This document shows positions 15,345-24,232 of a DNA stretch of 64,000 bases, piece after piece. The stretch is from Flavobacteriales bacterium UBA7666 (GTDB lineage Bacteria; Bacteroidota; Bacteroidia; Flavobacteriales_D; Crocinitomicaceae). The notes beneath the pieces are model-generated. The model was not told where the DNA came from, searched no databases, and saw only the letters and a program-made list of their open reading frames with translations. The stretch covers positions 124,001 through 188,000 of the forward strand of contig DLHO01000004.1 in NCBI GenBank assembly GCA_002483265.1, read 5' to 3'. Position numbers and translations under genes: made by a program. How positions within the stretch are numbered: position 1 is the stretch's first letter; each line of letters starts with the position of its first letter.

Positions 15345-16748
15345 ATGAGTACGTTTGATGTTGCGATAATCGGTTCAGGTCCTGGTGGATATGTAGCTGC
15401 TCTTCGCTGTGCACAATTAGGATTGAATACTGCTTTGATCGAAAAATACCCAACTCTTGGAGGAACTTGCTTAAACGTAGGATGTATTCCTTCGAAAGCA
15501 CTGTTGGACTCTTCGGAGCATTTTTTCAACGCAAAGCACAACTTTGCAACTCACGGAATCAAAGTAGATAATGTAGAGGCTGATATCACTCAAATGATTG
15601 CCCGCAAGGAAGATGTGGTAACACAAACTTGCAACGGAATCAAATTCTTGATGGACAAAAATAAAGTAACTGTTTATCAGGGAGTCGGTTCATTTGTAGA
15701 CAAAACCACAATTGCAATCAAAGACGAAAAAGGAAACAGCACTAACATTACGGCTAAGAATACAATCATTGCAACCGGTTCGAAACCAAATTTCTTCCCT
15801 GGAATGGAGCCGGATAAAAAACGAATCATTACTTCAACTGAAGCATTAAAAATGACTGAAATCCCTAAAAAGATGATCGTTATCGGAGGTGGAGTAATCG
15901 GTTTGGAATTAGGATCTGTTTACGCTCGTTTGGGAACAGAAGTAGAAGTAGTTGAATTCGCACCGAATATTCTTCCTACAATGGATTTCTCTTTAGGAAA
16001 AGAGTTGACGAAGATCTTGAAAAAAGAAGGATTCAAATTCCATTTGGAGCATAAAGTTCAAAAAGTTGAAAACACTGGAAAAGGAGTGAAATTGACTGCT
16101 TTGAACAAAAAAGACGAGGAAGTAACCTTAGAAGCAGATTACTGTTTAGTTGCTGTTGGTCGTAAAGCTTATACAGAAGGATTAGGATTGGAAAACATTG
16201 GTTTGACAGCAAACAATCGTGGTCAAATTGATGTAAATGATCATTTACAAACAGCTGTTCCGAATATCTACGCCATTGGTGATGTGGTTCGCGGAGCAAT
16301 GCTGGCACATAAAGCAGAAGAAGAAGGAGTTGTTGTTGCTGAGCAATTGGCAGGACAAAAACCACATATCAATTACAACTTAATCCCTGGGGTAGTTTAC
16401 ACCTGGCCGGAAATTGCTTCCGTTGGTAAAACAGAAGAAGAATTAAAAGCTGCAGGAGTAGAATACAAAGCAGGTTCATTCCCTATGAAAGCATTGGGAA
16501 GAGCGCGTGCATCAATGGATATCACCGGATTTGTGAAAGTATTGGCAGACGCTAAAACAGATGAGGTATTAGGAGTTCACATGATCGCTGCACGTGCTGC
16601 AGATATGATCATGGAAGCTGTTACAGCAATGGAATTCCGTGCATCTGCGGAAGATATTTCCCGCATTTGTCACGCACATCCAACATTCTCCGAAGCAATC
16701 AAAGAAGCTGCTCTTGCTGCAACGGATAACAGAGCGTTACATATTTAA
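15345..16748 (+). CDS. lpdA: Dihydrolipoyl dehydrogenase (E3)
   Basis: A 467-residue FAD-dependent enzyme that reoxidises dihydrolipoyl groups in pyruvate and 2-oxoglutarate dehydrogenase and the glycine cleavage system. The FAD motif is IIGSGPGGYVAA near residue 8, the redox disulfide GGTCLNVGCIPSK near 38, the NAD motif VIGGGVIGLELGSV near 177, and the second FAD motif YAIGDVVRG near 306. The catalytic His-Glu pair sits in CHAHPTFSEAIKEAA at the C-terminus. Length is standard. A strong terminator follows at 16773. A near-consensus -7 element, TACCTTTA, lies around 15312. Confidence 0.97.
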   Translation: MSTFDVAIIGSGPGGYVAALRCAQLGLNTALIEKYPTLGGTCLNVGCIPSKALLDSSEHFFNAKHNFATHGIKVDNVEADITQMIARKEDVVTQTCNGIKFLMDKNKVTVYQGVGSFVDKTTIAIKDEKGNSTNITAKNTIIATGSKPNFFPGMEPDKKRIITSTEALKMTEIPKKMIVIGGGVIGLELGSVYARLGTEVEVVEFAPNILPTMDFSLGKELTKILKKEGFKFHLEHKVQKVENTGKGVKLTALNKKDEEVTLEADYCLVAVGRKAYTEGLGLENIGLTANNRGQIDVNDHLQTAVPNIYAIGDVVRGAMLAHKAEEEGVVVAEQLAGQKPHINYNLIPGVVYTWPEIASVGKTEEELKAAGVEYKAGSFPMKALGRARASMDITGFVKVLADAKTDEVLGVHMIAARAADMIMEAVTAMEFRASAEDISRICHAHPTFSEAIKEAALAATDNRALHI

Positions 16749-16772
16749 GTAAACCATCGAAAATGGAATAAG

Positions 16773-16800
16773 AAAAGCCCCGACATTCGTCGGGGCTTTT
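16773..16800 (+). terminator. Terminator after lpdA
   Basis: AAAAGCCCCGAC, loop ATTC, GTCGGGGCTTTT: a 12-bp perfect stem followed by further T bases, 25 bases after the lpdA stop. Confidence 0.93.
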
Positions 16801-16900
16801 TGTTTTTCTGACATATGTTGATTAATTACAACCATAACGCTTACGCTTACGCAGATCGCATGTCGCCTTAGCTTTAGCGATGGCACAAGCTCCAGCGAAG

Positions 16901-16992
16901 GTGCATAGGCGCATAGAAAACATAGAAAATGCAATTGTTACAATCATCATTTTATTAAAACCTATATGGCCTATGTTTCTATGTGGTTAATA
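16901..16992. repeat. Family E inverted repeat in lpdA-hemH gap
   Basis: CATAGAAAACATAG on the left matches CTATGTTTCTATG on the right. A related single arm (CTATGTGACTATGTGGTTAT) lies at 6623-6642. Confidence 0.55.
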
Positions 16993-17052
16993 ATATCTGA
17001 ATGATCTGCTTAAAGAATGATCTCCATCAGTTTCTGTTCTTGCCTTTTGTGT

Positions 17053-17060
17053 TATTTTTG
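17053..17060 (+). promoter_or_regulatory. -7 element of hemH
   Basis: TATTTTTG, 51 bases before the ATG; the leader contains a family G word. Confidence 0.6.
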
Positions 17061-17111
17061 TGCCTGCGCTGAAGCTACAGCATAAGCGTTGCAATGCCTT
17101 AAACTAGAGTG

Positions 17112-18134
17112 ATGAGTAAAAAGATTGGTGTATTGTTGATTCAATTAGGAACACCCGATAGCCCAAAGAATAGTGATGTTCGTCGTTACTTGAAAGAATT
17201 CCTGATGGATCCCAGAGTGATTGATATTCCATTCTTTTCACGTTTGTTATTGGTTCGCGGAATTATTGTCCCGTTCCGAACTCCCAAATCGGCAAAGATC
17301 TACAAAGAATTGTGGGATCTTGGAAAAGGAAAATCACCTCTTTTAACACATACGGAAGAAGTAAAAAGACTGCTTCAAAAACGGTTTGATTCTGAAAACG
17401 TAACGGTGGAAATGGCCATGCGCTATCAAAATCCTTCCATGGAGTCTGTTTTGGAACGAATGAAAAAAGCCAATTACGAACAAATAATTATTCTTCCCTT
17501 GTTTCCACAGTATGCAAGTGCTTCAACGGGTTCTGCAGTGGACAAAGCAATGGAAATTATCAAAAAGTGGTGGGTCATTCCGGACATCAGGATCATTTCA
17601 CAGTTTTATAATCACGAAGGATACATTGATTCGATTGTAGAACGCGCGAAGGAATTTGATATCGCTTCCTACGACAAGATTATGTTCTCTTATCACGGAC
17701 TTCCTGAAAGACAAGTAGACAAAGTTTATGAAGAAGGGCTTTGTACCGATCACGATTGTGAAAAAGAGATCACGGAAGAAAATAAGTTCTGTTACAAAGC
17801 GACCAGCTATGAAACGACTCGTTTGATTGCAGCTAAACTAGGTTTAACAGAAGATCAATATATGGTGAGTTTTCAATCGCGCTTAGATGAGAAGTGGATT
17901 CACCCTTTTTCTGATAAAGTGATTGAACAATGGGGGAAAGAAGGAAAAAAACGCGTGCTTGCCTTTAGTCCGGCTTTTGTTGCTGATTGTTTGGAAACAC
18001 TCATCGAAATTGGGGGTGAGTATCAGGAGATCTTTGAAGAGCATGGAGGCGAAAAAGTACAGTTGGTTCCCAGCTCGAATGATCACCCGCGTTTTATTGA
18101 CTGTCTGGAGGATTTAGTGAGAAATAATTTCTAA
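17112..18134 (+). CDS. hemH: Ferrochelatase
   Basis: A 340-residue enzyme that inserts ferrous iron into protoporphyrin IX, the last step of heme synthesis. The catalytic histidine lies in MFSYHGLPERQ near residue 190, and a conserved glutamate in DCLETLIEIGGEYQE near 295. The N-terminal GVLLIQLGTPDSP is the family start. A GTG three bases upstream is possible, but ATG 17112 is preferred. A TATTTTTG -7 element lies at 17053-17060, so the roughly 50-base leader contains a copy of the family G repeat word. The insert with several cysteines (GLCTDHDCEKE, NKFCYK) occurs in many bacterial ferrochelatases. Confidence 0.95.
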   Translation: MSKKIGVLLIQLGTPDSPKNSDVRRYLKEFLMDPRVIDIPFFSRLLLVRGIIVPFRTPKSAKIYKELWDLGKGKSPLLTHTEEVKRLLQKRFDSENVTVEMAMRYQNPSMESVLERMKKANYEQIIILPLFPQYASASTGSAVDKAMEIIKKWWVIPDIRIISQFYNHEGYIDSIVERAKEFDIASYDKIMFSYHGLPERQVDKVYEEGLCTDHDCEKEITEENKFCYKATSYETTRLIAAKLGLTEDQYMVSFQSRLDEKWIHPFSDKVIEQWGKEGKKRVLAFSPAFVADCLETLIEIGGEYQEIFEEHGGEKVQLVPSSNDHPRFIDCLEDLVRNNF

Positions 18135-18181
18135 GGAGAAAAACACTAAATTTGAACCAAAATAGGCTAACATCTAACAAC

Positions 18182-18610
18182 ATGAAACAACTTTTTATTA
18201 TCACACTAGGTATTTTGATTTTGTCAACTTCTTATTCCTGTAAGAGAAAAGGATGTACTTATGATAATGCAACCAATTTCAGTAAGAAAGCAAAATTAGA
18301 TGATGGGAAATGTGAGTTTGAATCCAAAGTGTCTTTTTGGTTCAATGAAAGCACTTCCAATAACTTAGTATCTTATGGTGTAACAACACTGCATGTTTAT
18401 GTGGATGATAAAGAAGTAGGACAAATCAATGTTTCAGACTGGAAAGTTGGCGCAGATTGCGGAGGGAATAATCTTACTGCACGAAATGCATATACCGGAA
18501 CAGAGAAAAAAACCTATACTTATAAGGGACGATCACAAGACGGAACCTTGTATTTTCAAGGAACTTTTCAAGCATCTCCGAATGAATGCAGGAGTATTGA
18601 ATTGCAGTGA
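18182..18610 (+). CDS. Small lipoprotein of unknown function
   Basis: A 142-residue protein with a lipoprotein signal peptide ending in the lipobox TSYSC. Directly after the acylated cysteine comes GCTYDNATNFSKKAKLDDGK, which matches the short 'C-x-D-x-x-A-x-N-Y-x(n)-D-D-G-x-C' repeat known from secreted Bacteroidota proteins, here as a single copy. The rest is a compact beta-rich domain with three more cysteines. The start ATG 18182 lies 47 bases after hemH, so co-transcription is likely. The function is unknown. Confidence 0.78.
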   Translation: MKQLFIITLGILILSTSYSCKRKGCTYDNATNFSKKAKLDDGKCEFESKVSFWFNESTSNNLVSYGVTTLHVYVDDKEVGQINVSDWKVGADCGGNNLTARNAYTGTEKKTYTYKGRSQDGTLYFQGTFQASPNECRSIELQ

Positions 18611-18786
18611 TGATTATTTATCTTAGAACTCATCAATTCACCCTTCTCTTATTAGATCTCTAAAATACTCATAGACATCCCGCATTGGTGGGACAAGTTA
18701 TATCTATTTGAGTCGTGATAGCTGCATTCAATTTGTGCAAGTAGCTCGATAAGAAGGAGTGCAGTATTATCCACACTCCAATTTTC

Positions 18787-19452
18787 TTATTTCCCAAATT
18801 GTTTCTGTACTGAAAACTCCGCAAAAAAAGGAAGTGTAGGATTGTCTTTGAAATTCTGAGCATAAGCCTTTCCAACAGTTAGAAAAGTACTCCATGATTT
18901 GTACGACCAATTTCCACGAATTCCAAATTTAAATGTCCCACCAGAAGCTTTGTACCATCCGTCACGAATTTGAGGATAATATTCCTTCATTAACTTGTGT
19001 TCAATATGAGTAGCCATGGTTTTGTCATATGCAGCGATAATAACCACTCCAGCTTTTGGTCTTACATAACCGAAATTGAACGACAATGCTGAAGCTGTAT
19101 TGTAAATTGTTGCCATTGGAGATGAATAGCTTCGGGCTACAAATGAAAGCTTGGTTCCGAAAGAAAAATGATCGTTATGCCAAAGTTCTGTTTGAAGATT
19201 CAGATTCCAACGCCAATCATCGATAAGGTCTTTTCCGAATGGAAGAGTGAATTCGGTGCCTATGAAGAACGGTTTGACTTTGTTCTTGATGGAATATCCA
19301 TAAGAAATCCCATAGTATGAACTAAAATCAGCGCCAAAATACGCCGAAACCAAGTGATTCGATTGCTCGTTCAATGCACGCCAGTTTATTTCCTGTGCAA
19401 CGGTTTTGCTTATAATACAAAGCGAGAAAATAGAGAATATGATTGTTTTCAT
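18787..19452 (-). CDS. Outer membrane or periplasmic beta-barrel-like protein
   Basis: A 221-residue protein with a signal peptide (residues 1-19, cut after VAQ region). The mature part has repeated amphipathic strands rich in aromatic residues (FGADFSSYYGISYGYSI, FFIGTEFTLPFG, FGTKLSFVAR), consistent with a beta-barrel of roughly eight strands. No specific family is recognised. Its start overlaps the stop of the hydrolase gene by four bases (ATGA), so the two are translated together. The pair may handle a secreted substrate, but that is inference. Confidence 0.75.
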   Translation of the reverse strand: MKTIIFSIFSLCIISKTVAQEINWRALNEQSNHLVSAYFGADFSSYYGISYGYSIKNKVKPFFIGTEFTLPFGKDLIDDWRWNLNLQTELWHNDHFSFGTKLSFVARSYSSPMATIYNTASALSFNFGYVRPKAGVVIIAAYDKTMATHIEHKLMKEYYPQIRDGWYKASGGTFKFGIRGNWSYKSWSTFLTVGKAYAQNFKDNPTLPFFAEFSVQKQFGK

Positions 19453-20441
19453 TTTAATTCATTTAAGTAAGCAGCAGCTTTTGGATAAAGATCGGTCCAA
19501 CCAAAGTAGAGCATTTCGTGACCGCAGTTCTTGACCCGTTCAAGCTGCACATTGGGATAAGGTGAAGAAACAGTCACAGCCCATTCCGAACCGTAAGCTT
19601 GGTTCCATTCGCTGTAGAGGAATAGTACTTTCGTTGAGAAGGAATGAAGATTCGGAGTGAAATCGAAATTGTATTTTTCTGCGTTCTCGATTAGCTTTTC
19701 AAAAACCACAGCTCCATTTCTCCAGAAAGGATAAGATCCAGGGTTTCCAATTGTGTTTCCGGGAGCATTTTCGAAAGTGGTAAAAAAGCTCGCTTTGTAA
19801 TCCAGAATTTCCTGCTCGTCACGACCTGCAATGATTTGTTCTGGAAATACCGCATCATTCAATGCTTCCGAAAAGAACTTTATTTTGTTAGAACGACTCA
19901 AATAGTCACTTGTTTGATCCCAGGTAAATCCTCCGGGTTCTGCAAGTACAAGCCCGCTGATTTTTTCCGGATGTTGATTTACAAAAGCGGTGGATAACAT
20001 GGCTCCCCAGGAATGTCCCATCAAGAAAACTTTTTGAGAAGCTGTTTGCTGAAAATGAGTAACCAATGCATCCAGATCGTTGATGTAAAGTTGAACGGCA
20101 TCTTCATTTTCGTATTGACTTTTATCTTCCCTTTTGGAAAGACCGGTTCCGCGTTGATCGTAAAAAACAACAAAGAATCCATCTTGCACGAAATCGGTTG
20201 CATTCAGCAATGAACGATAATCCCCACCAGGCCCGCCATGAACCATAATCAGAATCGGATCCGATGGATTTCCATGTGTTTCAACATGAAGTATTGTTCC
20301 ATTAATAGAAAGTGAGGGTAAGGCTGGATCCTGATCTACCGTTCTGGGAACTAAAGCTCCCGGTTCCGACATGTCCACTTTTTTACATGCTGTAATCCAG
20401 CACAAGCTGAATAGAAGGATACTGATAATTAATCTGCTCAT
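19449..20441 (-). CDS. Alpha/beta hydrolase lipoprotein, prolyl iminopeptidase-like
   Basis: A 330-residue alpha/beta hydrolase. The N-terminus is a lipoprotein signal peptide with lipobox ITAC. The oxyanion region is VHGGPGGDYRSL near residue 70, followed by YDQRGTGLS, which is typical of prolyl iminopeptidases and related peptidases. The nucleophile serine is in MGHSWGAMLS near 144, and the catalytic histidine is likely in KNCGHEMLYFG near 305. It would act in the periplasm or on the cell surface. A perfect 18-bp palindrome lies upstream at 20514-20531, between this gene and the membrane AraC regulator gene. Confidence 0.85.
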   Translation of the reverse strand: MSRLIISILLFSLCWITACKKVDMSEPGALVPRTVDQDPALPSLSINGTILHVETHGNPSDPILIMVHGGPGGDYRSLLNATDFVQDGFFVVFYDQRGTGLSKREDKSQYENEDAVQLYINDLDALVTHFQQTASQKVFLMGHSWGAMLSTAFVNQHPEKISGLVLAEPGGFTWDQTSDYLSRSNKIKFFSEALNDAVFPEQIIAGRDEQEILDYKASFFTTFENAPGNTIGNPGSYPFWRNGAVVFEKLIENAEKYNFDFTPNLHSFSTKVLFLYSEWNQAYGSEWAVTVSSPYPNVQLERVKNCGHEMLYFGWTDLYPKAAAYLNELK

Positions 20442-20513
20442 AATTGTTTTTGATGCAAAACAATAGGAAGATCAGCAGACAGACGTTCGGGCTTATAGGG
20501 AAATGCTACAAAC

Positions 20514-20531
20514 AAACGTTCGCGAACGTTT
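20514..20531. promoter_or_regulatory. Perfect 18-bp palindrome, possible operator
   Basis: AAACGTTCGCGAACGTTT is its own reverse complement. It lies 73 bases upstream of the peptidase-like hydrolase gene and after the membrane AraC gene. A partial half-site (ACGTTCG) occurs at 20482-20488. It could also act as a terminator of the AraC gene, since T-rich sequence follows on the minus strand. Confidence 0.55.
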
Positions 20532-20564
20532 TAACTTGGTTTTTGATAAGCGAGAATAATCTGA

Positions 20565-21683
20565 CTAAGCAAATGAGAAGTACTCGGAAGGTGTTTTGCC
20601 AGTCTGGATTTTGAAGTATTTGTTGAAAGTGGTTTTTGAATTAAACCCACAATCGTAGGCCAGAGCCAGAAAAGTAAACTTCTTATTTTCCGGAAGCGAT
20701 AACAAGTGCAAAAACTCATTAATCCGGTAAGTGTTGATGTAATGATAGAAGGTTTTTCCCGTTTCGGAATTGATAACCTGAGAAAGCTGATTCGGATTCA
20801 GGTTCATTTGTTTGGCCAATTGATTTAAAGTCAGCTCACTTTCTTTAAAAGGTTTTTCAAATGTCATGAACTGTTCCAACTGCATCATGATCACGGAAAC
20901 TTGTTTTTGATTGAGTCCCGATTTGGCATATTTTTCTCTTTTCTCTTCATTTTGTTCCTCATTCACCGGGTCAGGAGCTAGGTTGTTTGGTTCCAGACTC
21001 ATTATTTGAGCCTCGGAGGTGGGCATGAAAATAGAAATCTGGTTGATTCCGAAGAAACCAATGAACAAAACAAATACGGTAACTCCTCCGAATATAATAT
21101 TGTCATCGAAGAATAAAACAAGCAGCCAGATTCCTCCCAGTCCAATTGATAAGTACTCCAACCAACGCAGCATTCGTTTATCCGTATTTGATAAATGGTT
21201 CTGGATTCTTTTGCGATGGTTGCGGATTTTTAAAAGTGTTGCGACAGTATAAAAGGCTCCAGTCAACAGAACAAAGGATAATTGAAAAATTGAGTACCAT
21301 TCGAATCCTTTTCCACCTGAATTAAAAACGGCAATTTTTTCAGTACCGGATAATCGATAAAATGGGATGGCCAGTATGATCAGCGTGAAGAACGGGATGA
21401 GGTGTAATAAAACTGCTGAAATTCGTGGAATTCGGTTTTCAGTGAGAGCAATGGTATAAAAATAGAGAAAGACGACATGGATTATTGGCAAAGGAAGAAT
21501 CATTCCGAGCAGCCAAGGATATTGTAAATCAATTGCTGTGTAATGAAGATAATGTAAGGTTAAATGCAAAGCTATTACGCCTAGCCAGAAAGCAAGAATG
21601 TAATCATGGATCGCTTTTTCCTTTTTAAAAAAGAAAAGAAGCAGAAGAAAAAAAGCAATGCTAAAACCTACTATGAAAAACAT
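20565..21683 (-). CDS. Membrane-bound AraC-family regulator
   Basis: A 372-residue protein with a hydrophobic N-terminal half of about seven membrane segments (from residues 2 to 215) and a C-terminal AraC DNA-binding domain (residues 265-370). The helix-turn-helix signature is LALAYDCGFNSKTTFNKYF, followed by QTGKTPSEY. This layout, a multi-pass sensor fused directly to AraC, is common in Bacteroidota and suggests that a membrane or periplasmic signal controls DNA binding. It lies directly upstream, on the same strand, of the peptidase-like hydrolase and barrel genes, which are its likely targets by position. Confidence 0.88.
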   Translation of the reverse strand: MFFIVGFSIAFFLLLLFFFKKEKAIHDYILAFWLGVIALHLTLHYLHYTAIDLQYPWLLGMILPLPIIHVVFLYFYTIALTENRIPRISAVLLHLIPFFTLIILAIPFYRLSGTEKIAVFNSGGKGFEWYSIFQLSFVLLTGAFYTVATLLKIRNHRKRIQNHLSNTDKRMLRWLEYLSIGLGGIWLLVLFFDDNIIFGGVTVFVLFIGFFGINQISIFMPTSEAQIMSLEPNNLAPDPVNEEQNEEKREKYAKSGLNQKQVSVIMMQLEQFMTFEKPFKESELTLNQLAKQMNLNPNQLSQVINSETGKTFYHYINTYRINEFLHLLSLPENKKFTFLALAYDCGFNSKTTFNKYFKIQTGKTPSEYFSFA

Positions 21684-21760
21684 CTTTTTAATGCGAAATG
21701 CAAAAGTGAAAATTCAAAAAAACAGTGAGTTTAGTTTAAATGTCTTTCAATCTTTTGAAT

Positions 21761-22417
21761 TTATTTAATCTCTCCTTCAAACTCATCCATCGCTCCTGCT
21801 CCAAACTGATCATTCGACCATTTATAAGTAGGAAGTCCTTTTTTCAACTTGACGAATGTCGGAAAATGACCTTCAGCCAATTTAACGGAAGCTTCAATGT
21901 CTTTTGCCAATGCAATATCGAAATCACCTGCAATCAATTCTTTGTATAAACTCAATTTTTGTTTGTCTTCTGTGCAAACTGAAAAAAGCATTTTTACGGA
22001 TGGATTCCGCTTTTTGATTTGCTTTAATCGGAAGATAGACTCCAAGCAGTAAGGACAATCAGGAATGGTAACGATTAGTAAGTTGTATTTTTCATCCACT
22101 TTTACCGTACTCGCTTTTACTTCTGATCCTTCTGAACTGAAATCTCCGTCAAAAATTGGATGTAAAACAAATCCGGCTGTAAATGGAGCAGCCAAAAGAA
22201 TGATCACAATAAGAACTTTTACAATTTTGGCTTTGATCTTAAAACCTTTTGCAAATGAATAAGCCAATAAAGCACCTTCAATTACAAGAATGATGTAGGG
22301 CAGTAGTTTGGACATCGTCCATGAAAATCCGCCATCCAGCAGGCTCAATTCAAGAGATTTGAAATTATATGCAGTAACTGCAGAAATGATTAGTATAAGA
22401 AAGAAGATTATCTTCAT
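21761..22417 (-). CDS. Membrane-anchored thioredoxin-like protein
   Basis: A 218-residue protein with three N-terminal hydrophobic segments (about 2-17, 38-57 and 67-90) and a thioredoxin-like domain from residue 105. The redox motif is TIPDCPYCLES, a Cys-Pro-Tyr-Cys as in glutaredoxins. The cis-proline region is HFPTFVKLKKG. A periplasmic or cytoplasmic facing cannot be decided from the sequence. It may act on protein thiols or be a component of a cytochrome maturation-like pathway; both are guesses. It is probably a single-gene transcript, as the next gene on the same strand begins 77 bases upstream of a repeat-containing gap. Confidence 0.75.
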   Translation of the reverse strand: MKIIFFLILIISAVTAYNFKSLELSLLDGGFSWTMSKLLPYIILVIEGALLAYSFAKGFKIKAKIVKVLIVIILLAAPFTAGFVLHPIFDGDFSSEGSEVKASTVKVDEKYNLLIVTIPDCPYCLESIFRLKQIKKRNPSVKMLFSVCTEDKQKLSLYKELIAGDFDIALAKDIEASVKLAEGHFPTFVKLKKGLPTYKWSNDQFGAGAMDEFEGEIK

Positions 22418-22581
22418 GAGTTGATTTTTTAGGTAAAATTAAAAAATAAATGGTTTGTTCAGTTCAAATGTTGTCTTCGACTTTGCTCAACCACCTTTTG
22501 AACCTCTTTGAACTTTTTAAGGGTAACTGAATGCTTGCGCAAGAGCTACAGCATAGGCGCAGCGGAGTCGAAGTTAGCCGA

Positions 22582-23319
22582 TTATATAAGTCCAACGCTT
22601 AAACCAACGCCCAATAATATAGCAGTAAGCTTAGCGAGATTGAATCGATGATTCTCATTTGTTTCAAAAATGATGGTCGTTGAAATATGCAGGAACATCC
22701 CAACTACCAATGCCAGTAAGATGTCCATAAACGGAATGGATGAATCCATTGGAATGAGTTTTCCAAAGATCAATCCAAGTGGCGTCATCAATCCGAAACC
22801 AATTAATAAGATCCAAGAAGTGCTTGATTTGATCAAAGATTGTCTCAATAATGTCATTAAAGCAATGGCTACGGGAAGTTGGTGAAGAATAATCCCAAGT
22901 AAAAGTGAATTGTGATGATGTCCAATCAAATGATCGTGATCATGTCCGTGAAGCGTACTATTTGCCAAAGGAATTCCTTCAATAAAAGAGTGAATGCTCA
23001 AGGAAATCAATAATCCATAAGGAATCTTTTTGTTAGCATGTGCATGAATATGCCCGTGTTCGATTCCTCCGGAAAAATATTCCAGAAACAACTGCACTAA
23101 GAAACCAACTAAAACCCAAACTCCGATCGAAGTATGCTGTTCCGCATACAATTCGGGTAGAAAATGAATGAAAGCAATTGCCAAAAGGAATCCGCCACTA
23201 AAAGCAAGAGAGAGTTTAATAAACGTTACCTGATTCTTTTTTTCAAGAAAAACCACTAAAACTCCACCCACTATAACGGATAAAATCAAAAAGAAAATAG
23301 TTGTAATTAATTCGCTCAT
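22582..23319 (-). CDS. ZIP family metal transporter
   Basis: A 245-residue transporter of the ZIP family, which moves Zn2+ or Fe2+ into the cytoplasm. About seven to eight membrane segments are visible. The metal-site helices contain SLSIHSFIEGIPLAN (His-Ser-x2-Glu-Gly) and ILHQLPVAIALMT (His-x-x-Pro), both family signatures. Histidine-rich loops occur at HGHIHAHANK and HGHDHDHLIGHHH. The start ATG 23319 overlaps the methyltransferase stop by four bases (ATGA), so the pair is coupled. Confidence 0.9.
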   Translation of the reverse strand: MSELITTIFFLILSVIVGGVLVVFLEKKNQVTFIKLSLAFSGGFLLAIAFIHFLPELYAEQHTSIGVWVLVGFLVQLFLEYFSGGIEHGHIHAHANKKIPYGLLISLSIHSFIEGIPLANSTLHGHDHDHLIGHHHNSLLLGIILHQLPVAIALMTLLRQSLIKSSTSWILLIGFGLMTPLGLIFGKLIPMDSSIPFMDILLALVVGMFLHISTTIIFETNENHRFNLAKLTAILLGVGLSVGLI

Positions 23320-24059
23320 TTCTTTTTGCAAATAAGGATTAAACGATCAGATTGTTCCAGATCAAAAGCTTCCAGTTGATAGCTGCCTGCCAATTGGATG
23401 ATCTCAAAATGTGAATCTGACAATAATTGTTCAAAATCACGCAATTCCAATGCCTGCACTTTCTCCTGGAAAAAATAAGATTCTCCATCATGCTCAAAGG
23501 CTATCGTTTTAATAATCCGTCCATTAATGACTTCTTTCTTTATATGGAATAGAATGTCACATTTTTTGATTTCCTGACGAAAACGCAGATCGCGAACCAC
23601 TTTGTGTGCATTCATAAAATCAATCACCAAAATTCCGGGTTCGATCAATGCATCATACACACTTTTTAAAACCTTTGCATTTTCACACACATCTTCGAAA
23701 TATCCGAAGCTGGTAAACAAATTGAAAACGTATTGATAGTTTTCATCCAATTTCTCACGCATATCATGCACAAAGAAGGTGAGATCCGGACTAGAATGTT
23801 TTTTTGCCTCTTCAATGCTGTTTGGAGACAAGTCGCAACCTGAAACTTTTAATCCGTGAGAGGCCAATGCTCTGGAATGTCTTCCTGCCCCACAAGCTAA
23901 ATCCAAAGTGCTGGATCCTGGTTTTGGATCAAGGAAAGCCACCAGATTATTTAGAAATTCGTTGGCTTCTTTATCGTTTCGTTCGTCATATAATACATGA
24001 TAGAACGGAGAATCAAACCACGTTGAGAACCATTCCTTCTTCTTGTCTAAATGCATCAT
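23316..24059 (-). CDS. SAM-dependent class I methyltransferase
   Basis: A 247-residue class I methyltransferase. The SAM-binding motif I is TLDLACGAGRHSRALAS near residue 50, followed by an acidic residue at the end of strand 2 (GCDLSPNSIEEAK) and motif IV YVFNLFTSFGYF. The opening KEWFSTWFDSPFYHVLYDER is a recurrent start in Bacteroidota homologs. ATG 24059 is chosen over 24092 because a TACTTTTG -7 element (24065-24072) lies between them, only a few bases from the chosen start. The substrate is unknown. The ZIP transporter gene overlaps its end. Confidence 0.87.
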   Translation of the reverse strand: MMHLDKKKEWFSTWFDSPFYHVLYDERNDKEANEFLNNLVAFLDPKPGSSTLDLACGAGRHSRALASHGLKVSGCDLSPNSIEEAKKHSSPDLTFFVHDMREKLDENYQYVFNLFTSFGYFEDVCENAKVLKSVYDALIEPGILVIDFMNAHKVVRDLRFRQEIKKCDILFHIKKEVINGRIIKTIAFEHDGESYFFQEKVQALELRDFEQLLSDSHFEIIQLAGSYQLEAFDLEQSDRLILICKKK

Positions 24060-24064
24060 TGTTG

Positions 24065-24072
24065 CAAAAGTA
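24065..24072 (-). promoter_or_regulatory. -7 element of methyltransferase gene
   Basis: TACTTTTG on the minus strand, five bases before ATG 24059, with a TTG about 23 bases upstream. The mRNA leader would be almost absent. Confidence 0.65.
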
Positions 24073-24205
24073 CAAAAACTTGCAAGAAACACAGCAATTT
24101 TACACCTAAAAGTTGGGTAGGTACTCAGTCAATGAATTCCAATAAAAAATTCTACCATCTGCTCATTTTTTTCGTCGAATAGCAAATTTAGTTCGATAGG
24201 ATTAT

Positions 24206-24213
24206 TATATTTG
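24206..24213 (+). promoter_or_regulatory. -7 element of siaB-siaC
   Basis: TATATTTG, 19 bases before the siaB ATG. Confidence 0.7.
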
Positions 24214-24232
24214 TTGCACTTCGAAAACTACA

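Larger units (their letters stand above)
16749..17111. other. 363-base gap lpdA-hemH
   Basis: Contains the lpdA terminator, GC-richer family G words (16822-16912), the family E inverted repeat and the hemH -7 element. No gene or tRNA is visible. Confidence 0.7.

Noticed and set aside
16033..16365. 110-codon frame opposite lpdA, rich in Leu and Gln
   Set aside because: Composition comes from Lys/Glu-rich codons of lpdA read in reverse.
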